A program made the translations under genes and the position numbers. Positions 1 through 7,127 of a stretch of DNA of 12,381 bases are shown piece by piece. Numbering within the stretch: the stretch's first letter is position 1; the number at the start of each line of letters is the position of its first letter. Source of the stretch: CATJXY01 sp964623925 (GTDB lineage Bacteria; Bacillota_I; Bacilli_A; Erysipelotrichales; Erysipelotrichaceae); assembly GCA_964623925.1 (NCBI GenBank), contig CAZUVT010000053.1, forward strand, positions 1-12,381, written 5' to 3'. The notes below the pieces were generated by a model. That model was not told where the DNA came from and made no database searches. It saw only the letters and a program-made list of their open reading frames with translations.

Positions 1-417
1 AGTGCTGCGTATCTGTACGGGCAGCTTCTTCATGCGGAAGAGATCAATGAGAATCGCCTGAAGAGTTGGAATACCTATTATCAAGGTTTATTTGATTTGA
101 AAGTCAAAGGAAAAATCGATATTCCTTTTGTTCCAAGCGAATGCAGTCATAATGCCCATATGTTTGCGATCCGAGTGAAAGATAAAGGTGAAAGAACTGA
201 GCTGATCCGATTTTTAAAAGAACATGAGATTCAGGCTGTTTTTCATTACCAGCCGCTTCACTCATCAAAGCAGGGGCAGCAATGCGGCAGATTCTTCGGA
301 GAAGATAATTATACGACAATCGAAAGCGAGCGCCTTCTTCGACTACCGCTTTACTATGACATAAAAGAAGCAGAAATCCAGAAAGTAATCAAAACGATTC
401 ATGATTTTTATGCATGA
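1..417 (+). CDS. wecE: dTDP-4-amino-4,6-dideoxygalactose transaminase, C-terminal part
   Basis: The reading frame is open from the first base, so this is the last 138 residues of a gene that starts upstream of the window. The protein resembles the C-terminal third of WecE/RffA, a PLP-dependent DegT/DnrJ/EryC1-type aminotransferase that makes dTDP-4-amino-4,6-dideoxygalactose for surface glycans in the cytoplasm. Recognisable stretches are AAYLYGQL with EEINENRLKSW, the NAHMF segment, FLKEHEIQAVFHYQPLH, and ESERLLRLPLYY near the end. The PLP-binding lysine lies upstream and cannot be checked. A start at the internal TTG (position 97) was rejected because the homologous sequence continues in frame to base 1. 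A terminator overlapping the stop codon ends the transcript. The family call is firm; the exact sugar substrate is inferred. Confidence 0.85.
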   Translation, partial: SAAYLYGQLLHAEEINENRLKSWNTYYQGLFDLKVKGKIDIPFVPSECSHNAHMFAIRVKDKGERTELIRFLKEHEIQAVFHYQPLHSSKQGQQCGRFFGEDNYTTIESERLLRLPLYYDIKEAEIQKVIKTIHDFYA

Positions 418-425
418 ATCTTTTT
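396..425 (+). terminator. Intrinsic terminator after the aminotransferase gene
   Basis: A perfect 8-bp stem, GATTCATG (396-403) with CATGAATC (413-420), encloses a 9-nt loop and is followed directly by TTTTT (421-425). The stem includes the TGA stop codon of the aminotransferase gene. Confidence 0.8.
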
Positions 426-460
426 ATTAGAAAATTAGATGTCAGAACATTCCGGGAATA

Positions 461-469
461 TGATATAAT
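461..469 (+). promoter_or_regulatory. Extended -10 promoter for the ROK kinase gene
   Basis: TGATATAAT (461-469) is a TGn-extended -10 with a perfect TATAAT at 464-469. No convincing -35 box sits 16-18 bases upstream (441-446 reads GTCAGA), as expected if the TG extension compensates. Transcription would start near 476. The ribosome binding site GGAGGA is at 480-485, so the 5' leader would be only about 15 nt. Confidence 0.65.
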
Positions 470-490
470 AAATAAAAATGGAGGATTTTT

Positions 491-1390
491 ATGAAAACAT
501 ATCTTGGAATCGATCTGGGCGGAACGAATGTTCGTGTCGCAAAAGTTACCTCAGATGGAGAAATTCTCAATCAGGTTAAGGGGCCTTCCTATGCCTCTGA
601 GTCCGCAGAAATCATAATGAGTAATATTGTTACCTTGATCAAGCAGATCCCAAACTATGAAGAATGCTATGGCATTGGTATCGGAGTTCCCGGACCGGTC
701 GATACACAACGGGGAGTGATGGTCTTGTCAACGAATATTCCGGCATTGAAAGAATTTCCGATTACAGCAAAACTGACCCGGGAATTCAATATGCCTGTTT
801 ATATGGATAATGATGCAAATGTGGCAGGGCTTGCGGAAGCTTTAGTCGGTGCCGGAAAAGGAAAGGGAATCGTATATTATACAACGCTTTCTACCGGAAT
901 CGGCGGAGCTTTGATCATCAATGGTAAAGTTTTATCCGGAAAACATGGTCATGCCGGAGAAATAGGAAATATGATCATTGACCGAAACCGCAAAAAGATC
1001 AGTCATCTGAATGCCGGAAGTATTGAGTGTGAAGCGAGCGGGCCGGCACTTACCAGAAAAGGGAAGGCGGTATTAAAAGAAGAAATCAAGCATGCCGGAG
1101 ATGTTTTTGCGCTTGCAGAAACAGGAAATGGGGAAGCTCAGAAGATCGTAGAGGAGGCCTGTGCTGATCTGGCTGTCATGTACAGCTTGATTGCCCATGT
1201 TGCAGATCCGGACTGTTTTGTGATCGGTGGCGGAATGATGAAATCAAAGGATTCTTTTTTGCCGAAAGTCATTGAGAATTTTAAAGAAATCGTTCATGAG
1301 AAGATGCGGGATATCGAATTCAAAGAAGCAGAACTGGAAGAGCCGGGTATTATCGGAGCGGCGATGCTGCCGATCAGTTTTGGCAAATAA
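491..1390 (+). CDS. glcK: ROK-family glucokinase or related sugar kinase
   Basis: This 299-residue protein has the ROK sugar-kinase fold: the phosphate-binding DLGGTN loop at residues 8-13, GIGIGVPGPVD at 61-71, DNDAN at 106-110 holding the probable catalytic base D108, STGIGGA at 134-140, and a GHAGEIGN signature at 153-160. It probably phosphorylates glucose or a similar hexose with ATP in the cytoplasm. The start is supported by GGAGGA five bases upstream. The usual ROK zinc site is missing: the EIGH histidine is N160, and the CxCGxxGC loop is replaced by residues 170-177 (ISHLNAGS). Some ROK kinases lack this site, so loss of activity is not implied. The stop codon overlaps the start of the next gene (TAATG), implying co-translation. 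The hexose specificity is inferred and could be a different sugar or amino sugar. Confidence 0.8.
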   Translation: MKTYLGIDLGGTNVRVAKVTSDGEILNQVKGPSYASESAEIIMSNIVTLIKQIPNYEECYGIGIGVPGPVDTQRGVMVLSTNIPALKEFPITAKLTREFNMPVYMDNDANVAGLAEALVGAGKGKGIVYYTTLSTGIGGALIINGKVLSGKHGHAGEIGNMIIDRNRKKISHLNAGSIECEASGPALTRKGKAVLKEEIKHAGDVFALAETGNGEAQKIVEEACADLAVMYSLIAHVADPDCFVIGGGMMKSKDSFLPKVIENFKEIVHEKMRDIEFKEAELEEPGIIGAAMLPISFGK

Positions 1391-2931
1391 TGAAAAATTT
1401 CTTATGCAGAGCAGAAAATGCTCTGTTTTCAATAATCGTTTTTGCAATCCTGATTTTAAATATTTATGCTTCTGTTTTTTTGATTCAAGGTTATTATCCT
1501 GTTTATTTTAAGAATCACATCTTGATTTTTATTATCTCATTATGTCTGTTTTTGATGAGTTATTTTCTTTTTTCCGATTGTAAATGGTCAAAAAAAAGAT
1601 CATTTTATATGATCCTTGCCATCCATGCTTTTTGTCTTTTGGCAAGAATCTTTCTTAACTCTTCTTTTATTACGGGACCCACTTCTGATCAGGCAGCTTT
1701 GATTTATTCTATCAATGATTTGGTTCTCGCAGATGATTATACACCGATCTTACAGGGTGGATATCTGAATGTTCAAAGCCATTTATCTTCATTTTATTAT
1801 TTCTTTTACTGGCCGATGAAGTTCTTTGAATCTCGCTATTCCTGCTATTATCATTTCAATGCGGTTTTGATTCAGATTTCATTTCTTCTTTTTTCACTCA
1901 ATGCATTCAAGTTGAGGGGACAAGAAAGTGGATTATTCACGGCAATTCTTCTCAATCTTTTCATTCCGTCTTATTTTTTAGATTTTGTCATCTATGGAGA
2001 TACATTGTCTTTATTCTTTATTTCTTTGGTTTTAACAATCGGAATAAATTTAAAGGGATTCTGGGTAAAAGGTGCAGGAATCGCCATTTTATTAGCATTT
2101 GCATACATGAGCAGGGCAACGGCCGTTGTCTGGTTTATTGCAGCATGTATTGCCGTCATTATGTTTGTAAGAAGCAACAAAAGGATCATTGGATTGATAG
2201 GTGTGATGATTTTCTTTTTTATGCTTCCATCAAGTGTATGCACAACATCGTTGAATAAAAAATTTAATGCACAGCTTCCGCAGTATTCCCTGCCAAGCAA
2301 TACATGGATCAGCATCGGCTTGAATTATAATTCAAATGGCGATGCAGGTTTATATGATTCGTATTCGTTAGATCAGTTGATTGACAGCAATTATGACAAG
2401 GAATCGGTCAAAGAATTAAATAATGTCAGGATATTAAATGCGCTTAAAACTTATCAAGATCCGAAAGAATTATTTTCTTTCATGAAAAACAAGCTCTGCA
2501 ATACATGGGTCGATCCGGATTTTGAGACGATGAGCTATATTATGCCTGATAATGGGATCACGGTCGAACAGTTTAGGAACGATCCGGATTTAATTAATGG
2601 GATCGCACCGGGAAGGACACACAGCACAAATGGGTTGGGAGATTTTATTTATCATCATTTTCAAATGATCCGCATCTACGAAAAAGGTTATATTTTCGTT
2701 ATTTTAATCATTTCATTCATTGTATCCATAATTAATGTGAAAAGAAAAGATATGGATAGGACCTCTCTTTTTATGCAGCTGAATCTGGTCGGATATTTTC
2801 TTTTGCAGCTGTTTATGGAAACCAAACCCAGATATGTGCTTATCTGCTTTATTATTTTGATCGTTTACTGCGGCTTTGAATGGGAAAAAATCAAAACTTT
2901 CTTTGGTCAGATCAAATTAAAAAGAAACTAG
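1390..2931 (+). CDS. Polytopic membrane protein, probable GT-C (family 39-like) glycosyltransferase
   Basis: This is a 513-residue integral membrane protein with about 11-13 hydrophobic segments: three before residue 90, a block from about 150 to 285, and three after about 435. A hydrophilic stretch of roughly 150 residues (about 288-430) probably faces outside. The layout fits GT-C enzymes, which move sugars from lipid-linked donors onto envelope acceptors. An acidic residue in the first long loop (GPTSDQ, about 96-101), FVIYGDTLSLFF in mid-membrane, and a WISIGLNY-type motif opening the outer domain resemble family 39-like proteins of Bacillota. The ATG shares its A with the preceding TAA, and there is no clear ribosome binding site, so translational coupling to the kinase is likely. 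Codon use is T- and A-rich, as expected for membrane segments. Donor and acceptor are unknown; an O-antigen polymerase-like protein is the main alternative. Confidence 0.6.
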   Translation: MKNFLCRAENALFSIIVFAILILNIYASVFLIQGYYPVYFKNHILIFIISLCLFLMSYFLFSDCKWSKKRSFYMILAIHAFCLLARIFLNSSFITGPTSDQAALIYSINDLVLADDYTPILQGGYLNVQSHLSSFYYFFYWPMKFFESRYSCYYHFNAVLIQISFLLFSLNAFKLRGQESGLFTAILLNLFIPSYFLDFVIYGDTLSLFFISLVLTIGINLKGFWVKGAGIAILLAFAYMSRATAVVWFIAACIAVIMFVRSNKRIIGLIGVMIFFFMLPSSVCTTSLNKKFNAQLPQYSLPSNTWISIGLNYNSNGDAGLYDSYSLDQLIDSNYDKESVKELNNVRILNALKTYQDPKELFSFMKNKLCNTWVDPDFETMSYIMPDNGITVEQFRNDPDLINGIAPGRTHSTNGLGDFIYHHFQMIRIYEKGYIFVILIISFIVSIINVKRKDMDRTSLFMQLNLVGYFLLQLFMETKPRYVLICFIILIVYCGFEWEKIKTFFGQIKLKRN

Positions 2932-2936
2932 ATTTA

Positions 2937-2968
2937 AGCTAAGAATCGATACAGATTCTGGCTTTTTT
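2937..2968 (+). terminator. Intrinsic terminator after the GT-C gene
   Basis: The left arm 2937-2947 (AGCTAAGAATC) pairs with the right arm 2954-2963 (GATTCTGGCT) with one internal mismatch/bulge and a 6-nt loop. TTTTTT follows at 2963-2968. Confidence 0.65.
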
Positions 2969-2969
2969 A

Positions 2970-2978
2970 TGTTATAAT
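2970..2978 (+). promoter_or_regulatory. Extended -10 promoter for the DUF2779-dipeptidase-rnjB-ftsK operon
   Basis: TGTTATAAT (2970-2978) is a TGn-extended perfect -10 beginning two bases after the terminator T-tract. No good -35 is present, since the region 2949-2956 lies within the hairpin. Initiation near 2985 would leave a leader of about 14 nt. The main caution is that this would put the ribosome binding site at the very 5' end of the mRNA. Confidence 0.55.
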
Positions 2979-2983
2979 ATTCT

Positions 2984-2990
2984 AAGGTGG
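2984..2990 (+). promoter_or_regulatory. Ribosome binding site that fixes the DUF2779 start
   Basis: AAGGTGG lies eight bases before the ATG at 2999. The in-frame GTG at 2987-2989 falls inside this sequence, so it is unlikely to be the initiation codon. Confidence 0.7.
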
Positions 2991-2998
2991 TTATTTTT

Positions 2999-4483
2999 AT
3001 GTTCCATATTTCAGATATTAAAAAATATATGGCTTGTCCTAAATCTTTTTGGCTGAATGCACATGGGGAAAGAAGTCCCTTTATTGCTTATAACCATCTG
3101 GAAGAAGGATTGAGCATTCTCATCGCAAAACGATTAAATGCAGAAAATCTCTTTATCGGTGAAAGAGGGATGGATGCTTCCAAATCTGTGAAGCTGTGTC
3201 AAGAATATGAATGGTTAAGCAAAGTACGTTTTGAATATAAAGATTTGCGCGTTAAAATTCCTTTCATGCATAAAAGTGTAGAAGGATGGGATGTTTATTT
3301 CTTGTCTATGGTTTCTCATTCTTCTTTGGACGATATTCAATACTATGCTGATAACTGCTGGGTATTAGAAAAAAATGGGCTGTCTGTAGATAATGTCTAT
3401 GTGATTCGTCTAAATGGTGGCTATTTGTATGAAGATTATTTAGATCTAAAGCAGCTGTTCACTTTATCTTGTTATGTCCAAGATGATCCGGAAAAGGGAA
3501 CCTTGAGTGAGAATGTGAAAAAGAATATCCGCGATCTGACCCATGTTCTTGAAGAAATGAAGCGCTGTTATGAGGCTCTGATTCCTCTCAGTGCAAAAAA
3601 TAAGAATTGTATCCGTAGAAATAAATGTGCTTATTACGATTTCTGTTTTCAAAGTGAGCAAGAACTTCCTGATGATTCGATCCTGACTTTGAGTTCTTCC
3701 CGATATAAAAATGAGATGAAGGAACAGGGCAGAGAGCGATTGAAGGATGCTGATCTGACAAAATTGGAAGGGACTAAAATGCAGTATGCCCAAATCATGG
3801 CAGGAAAGAGTCCAGATGGACTTTATGTTGATTTCTTATCTTTGAACAGCTGGCTTCAGTCTTGGAATTATCCATATTCTTTTATTGATTTTGAATGGGA
3901 ATCCTATGTAATTCCGCCGTATTTTGGATTGAAGCCTTATTGTAAAGTTCCTTTTCAATATTCTTTACATATCATGGATGAGAATGGTAAAATTCAGCAT
4001 AGAGAATTTTTAGGGGTGCATGATTGCCGGGAAGAATTCATAAAACATCTGATTGAAGATTTTCCTTCATCCGGAAGCATCATTGCGTTTAATGCTGATG
4101 GAGCGGAAAAGCTACGACTTTTGGAACTGGCTGAGCAGTTTCCGCAATATGCAGATAAGTTGCATGATTTCTGTGATCGAATGATCGATCTAAGCATTCC
4201 ATTTCAAAACGGAACGGTATATGATCTGAGAATGCGGGGATACTCGTCATTAAAAGTACTGCTTCCAATTTGTGATCCGGATCTGACTTATCAGAATTTG
4301 GAAATTCATGATGGAATGATGGCTGTCGATGCGTGGCGTCATCTTTGCGAAAATAAGGGCGATCAAGAAAAAATCAGGGAAGATCTGCTTTCTTATTGCG
4401 GATTGGACAGTTATTCTATGATCGTTGTATATGATTGGCTGGTTGAACAGCTACAGAAAGAGGAGAAAAATGAAAGTTTTTGA
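2999..4483 (+). CDS. DUF2779 protein: Cas4/AddB-like Fe-S region plus RNase H-like (DEDD) domain
   Basis: This 494-residue soluble protein has two parts. The N-terminal part (about 1-220) has the cysteine layout of Cas4/AddB-type Fe-S nucleases: C13 in MACPKSFWL, then C204, C210 and C216 spaced C-x5-C-x5-C. The C-terminal part (about 290-490) matches DUF2779, which looks like a DnaQ/RNase H-type exonuclease. It has D297 and E299 in FIDFEWE, the IIAFNADGAE segment with E370, and a closing Y466-x3-D470 in LSYCGLDSY, together resembling a DEDDy site. In the nuclease core expected at about 80-110 I cannot find the D...ExK triad; the place of an EVKS-like strand is taken by VYFLSMVSHS. ATG 2999 was chosen over GTG 2987 because of the ribosome binding site. 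The gene overlaps the dipeptidase gene by 14 nt. No biological role is established; processing of DNA or RNA ends is the inference. Confidence 0.75.
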   Translation: MFHISDIKKYMACPKSFWLNAHGERSPFIAYNHLEEGLSILIAKRLNAENLFIGERGMDASKSVKLCQEYEWLSKVRFEYKDLRVKIPFMHKSVEGWDVYFLSMVSHSSLDDIQYYADNCWVLEKNGLSVDNVYVIRLNGGYLYEDYLDLKQLFTLSCYVQDDPEKGTLSENVKKNIRDLTHVLEEMKRCYEALIPLSAKNKNCIRRNKCAYYDFCFQSEQELPDDSILTLSSSRYKNEMKEQGRERLKDADLTKLEGTKMQYAQIMAGKSPDGLYVDFLSLNSWLQSWNYPYSFIDFEWESYVIPPYFGLKPYCKVPFQYSLHIMDENGKIQHREFLGVHDCREEFIKHLIEDFPSSGSIIAFNADGAEKLRLLELAEQFPQYADKLHDFCDRMIDLSIPFQNGTVYDLRMRGYSSLKVLLPICDPDLTYQNLEIHDGMMAVDAWRHLCENKGDQEKIREDLLSYCGLDSYSMIVVYDWLVEQLQKEEKNESF

Positions 4484-5408
4484 TTTACATGCAGATATCG
4501 GATATGATATCCTTGAACAGATAGAAAACGGAAATAAAGAACCGTTGAAAACCAGACATCTTGATAAACTTGCCAAGGGCGAGGTACAAGGTGTTGCGGC
4601 GGCAAGCTATTTTGTCGGGACAGAAAACTGGCAGAGAATGCAGGATATGGTCCGTGCATCACGAACAGAAATTGAAAAGAACAGAGACCGGGTTTCTTTG
4701 ATTCTGCATCCGGATGATTTATGTGAAGAGAAACTGAATATGATGATGAGTGTGGAAGGCATGTGCGGCATTCGGGATCAGGTATCGGAGAAAATCGATT
4801 GGCTCTATGAACAAGGAGTCCGGCTGGCGTCACTTTGCTGGAATGATGAAAATTCATTGGCGACAGGAGTCAAAGGGAATCCACTCAGAGGATTGAGTGA
4901 AAAGGGAAAAGAAGCAATCAGACGGATGAATGAGATCGGAATGATGATCGATGTTTCGCATAACAACGAAAGAACTTTCTGGGATATTCTGGATGTCTCT
5001 TCTATGCCGGTCGTAGCGACGCACAGCAATGCCCGAAAGCTATGCAATGTTGAACGGAATCTGACGGATCAGCAGATCAGGGCATTGGGAATGAAAGGCG
5101 GATTGATCGGATTAAATGGTGCCCGCAATTTTATCAGTGATGATGAAAATAAGCGGAACAGCCTTAATCTGGCCAGACATGCCCGCCATATTGCCGATCT
5201 GATCGGATCAGAACATGTTGCCATAGGCATGGATTTTATGGATTTTTTAGGAGATTACGGAGATTCATCTATGGCGGATGATCTTCGCAATGCATCCATG
5301 ATTCAAAATCTTGTCAGATCGTTAAAACAGGTGGGATTCAGTGAGGAAGAAGTTGAAATGATCTGTTGGAAAAATGCAGTGAATTTCATGAAGAAGATAA
5401 TGAAATAA
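4470..5408 (+). CDS. Membrane-dipeptidase family (peptidase M19) zinc dipeptidase
   Basis: This 312-residue protein belongs to the M19 family, binuclear zinc dipeptidases that hydrolyse Xaa-Xaa dipeptides, including some with D-residues. All expected metal ligands are visible: H7 and D9 in DLHAD, E96 in SVEG, H164 in DVSH, and H185 in ATHSN. The LCWNDEN segment (122-128) and AIGMDF (251-256, normally GSDFDG) are also family features. No signal peptide or membrane segment is seen, so it is probably cytoplasmic. The start at 4470 follows AGGAG (4461-4465). A longer frame from 4425 was rejected because it lacks the conserved start context and lies deep in the preceding gene. A role in recycling cell-wall or nutrient dipeptides is plausible but not shown by the sequence. 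Confidence 0.88.
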   Translation: MKVFDLHADIGYDILEQIENGNKEPLKTRHLDKLAKGEVQGVAAASYFVGTENWQRMQDMVRASRTEIEKNRDRVSLILHPDDLCEEKLNMMMSVEGMCGIRDQVSEKIDWLYEQGVRLASLCWNDENSLATGVKGNPLRGLSEKGKEAIRRMNEIGMMIDVSHNNERTFWDILDVSSMPVVATHSNARKLCNVERNLTDQQIRALGMKGGLIGLNGARNFISDDENKRNSLNLARHARHIADLIGSEHVAIGMDFMDFLGDYGDSSMADDLRNASMIQNLVRSLKQVGFSEEEVEMICWKNAVNFMKKIMK

Positions 5409-5449
5409 GTGTCCGAATTATTTGAAATGGGACAAAAAGGAGGTACAAA

Positions 5450-7114
5450 ATGGATCAGATTAAAATCTTTGCCTTGGGTGGCTTGGATGAAGATGGGAAA
5501 AATATGACCGTTGTTGAAATCAATGATAAGATCTTCATTGTGGAAGCAGGAATCAAGTATCCTGAATCAGACCAATTAGGTGTTGAAGTCATTATTCCGG
5601 ATTTTCATTATTTGATAGAAAACAAGAATCGGATCAAAGGCGTATTTATTACGCATGGACATGATGATGTCATGGCTGCTTTGCCATATTTGCTGAAACA
5701 TATCCGGCCGGAAATTTATTCTACTTCTTTGACCGCTTCATTGATTGAAAAGATGTGTAAGGAAGAGGGCATTGAAGGAATAAAAGTTCATCGGGTGAAA
5801 AGAACCGCATCTTTCAAAGTGGACGGAGTCAATATCAGAACATTTGGAATGACTCATTCCATTGCCGATAGTTTTGGAGTGGCAATTGATACCGATCATG
5901 GATATATTGTTTTCACAAGTGAATTTATCATCGACTATGATATTTCAAATGAAGCCTATAATTGCGATATCGTGACTTTAGCCGAAATCGGAAGAAAAGG
6001 GGTATTTGCATTATTATGTGAATCGAAAGGAGTAGATCGTCAAGGGCATACAAATCCGAATCATCGGATCACCGATATTATTGAACCCTATTTTGAGGAT
6101 GCGCAGGGACGAATTATCATTACCTGCTATGAACAAAATCTTTTCAGGATCATTGAAATCATTGAACTTGCGAATAAATTTGATCGTAAAGTCTATTTCT
6201 ACAATGATCAATTGAAGACGATCTTAACCAATGTAGAAAAGCTTGGATATTATCATATTCCGATTGGCTTGGATATTGCCAAATCTAAGTTTACAAATAA
6301 CTTGGAAGATGTCGTTGTCATTGTTTCGGGAAATGGCCAGCAGGTATTTAATATTATGAATAAAGTGGCTATTTCTGAAGACAATATACTTGAATTGAAA
6401 AATACAGATACGGTGATCATTGCCTCTCCGATCGTGCCGGGAACGGAAAGAGAAGCTACCAATATGGAAAATGAACTTTACAAGGATGGCGTTCGTGTAA
6501 GATCGCTTGATCCTAAAAAAGTATATTCCATGCATGCATCCGTCGAAGACATCAAGATGATGCTTTATCTATTTAAACCGCGGTACTACATTCCGATCAA
6601 AGGAGAATACAGACAGCTGGTAGCCAATGCCAATATCGCCTTCAATACCGGTTATACAGCAGATCGGATCCTGGTTTTAGATAATGGTCAGGTTGCAAGA
6701 TTTGAAGGCGGAGTCCTCAAAGATGTTTCTGAGATCATTCCTCTGGAGGAGGTCATGATCGACGGAAATGACAATTTGGACGCAAGCGGAATGGTGTTGC
6801 GTGATCGGGATATTTTATCTACAGATGGCGCGATCATAGTCGGAGTTGTGATCAATCACCAGACAAAAGAAGTGATCGGCGGGCCGGATATTCAGTCCAG
6901 AGGTGTGATTTATTTGAAAGATGCAGACTACATCTTAAAAGAAATCGGAAATATCATGGAAAGAGCGATCAATGAATTGGTTGCAGAAAGAAGATATGAA
7001 AATGTCGCGGCGAGAATGGAAGCGAAAGATCGAATCGTCCGCTATGTATTAAAAGAAACCGGAAAGAGACCAATGATCCTTCCGGTAATCATTGAAATCA
7101 ATGTGACAGAGTGA
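5450..7114 (+). CDS. rnjB: RNase J-family protein with degenerate active site (RNase J2-like)
   Basis: This 554-residue protein is colinear with RNase J from end to end: metallo-beta-lactamase core, beta-CASP insert and C-terminal domain. The start has an ideal AAGGAGGT (5437-5444) five bases upstream. The metal-binding motif HxHxDH reads H69-G-H71-D-D73-V74, so the last histidine is lost. TGDFK reads TSEFI (D to E158), DSTNAE reads ESKGVD (191-196), and the PVHGEYR histidine is K384. H136 and H362 are retained. The hydrolase is therefore probably weak or inactive. In Bacillus subtilis, rnjB lies close upstream of spoIIIE, and RNase J2 forms a complex with the active RNase J1. The same position relative to ftsK/spoIIIE here supports an RNase J2 identity and a structural or regulatory role in mRNA decay, provided an intact J1 exists elsewhere. 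Confidence 0.85.
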   Translation: MDQIKIFALGGLDEDGKNMTVVEINDKIFIVEAGIKYPESDQLGVEVIIPDFHYLIENKNRIKGVFITHGHDDVMAALPYLLKHIRPEIYSTSLTASLIEKMCKEEGIEGIKVHRVKRTASFKVDGVNIRTFGMTHSIADSFGVAIDTDHGYIVFTSEFIIDYDISNEAYNCDIVTLAEIGRKGVFALLCESKGVDRQGHTNPNHRITDIIEPYFEDAQGRIIITCYEQNLFRIIEIIELANKFDRKVYFYNDQLKTILTNVEKLGYYHIPIGLDIAKSKFTNNLEDVVVIVSGNGQQVFNIMNKVAISEDNILELKNTDTVIIASPIVPGTEREATNMENELYKDGVRVRSLDPKKVYSMHASVEDIKMMLYLFKPRYYIPIKGEYRQLVANANIAFNTGYTADRILVLDNGQVARFEGGVLKDVSEIIPLEEVMIDGNDNLDASGMVLRDRDILSTDGAIIVGVVINHQTKEVIGGPDIQSRGVIYLKDADYILKEIGNIMERAINELVAERRYENVAARMEAKDRIVRYVLKETGKRPMILPVIIEINVTE

Positions 7115-7127
7115 ATGAAGGGGTAGT

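Noticed and set aside
1272..1511. 79-residue + strand frame spanning the kinase/GT-C junction
   Set aside because: It overlaps two convincing genes in another frame and has no ribosome binding site or family similarity.
2987..3001. GTG at 2987 as the start of the DUF2779 gene
   Set aside because: It lies inside the AAGGTGG ribosome binding site for the ATG at 2999.
4425..4469. Longer start for the M19 dipeptidase, 15 residues upstream
   Set aside because: The extra residues are unlike the family N-terminus, and the AGGAG at 4461-4465 points to ATG 4470.
4411..4857. 148-residue open frame on the minus strand
   Set aside because: It lies opposite the DUF2779 and dipeptidase genes, has no recognisable family content, and is a shadow of their codon use.
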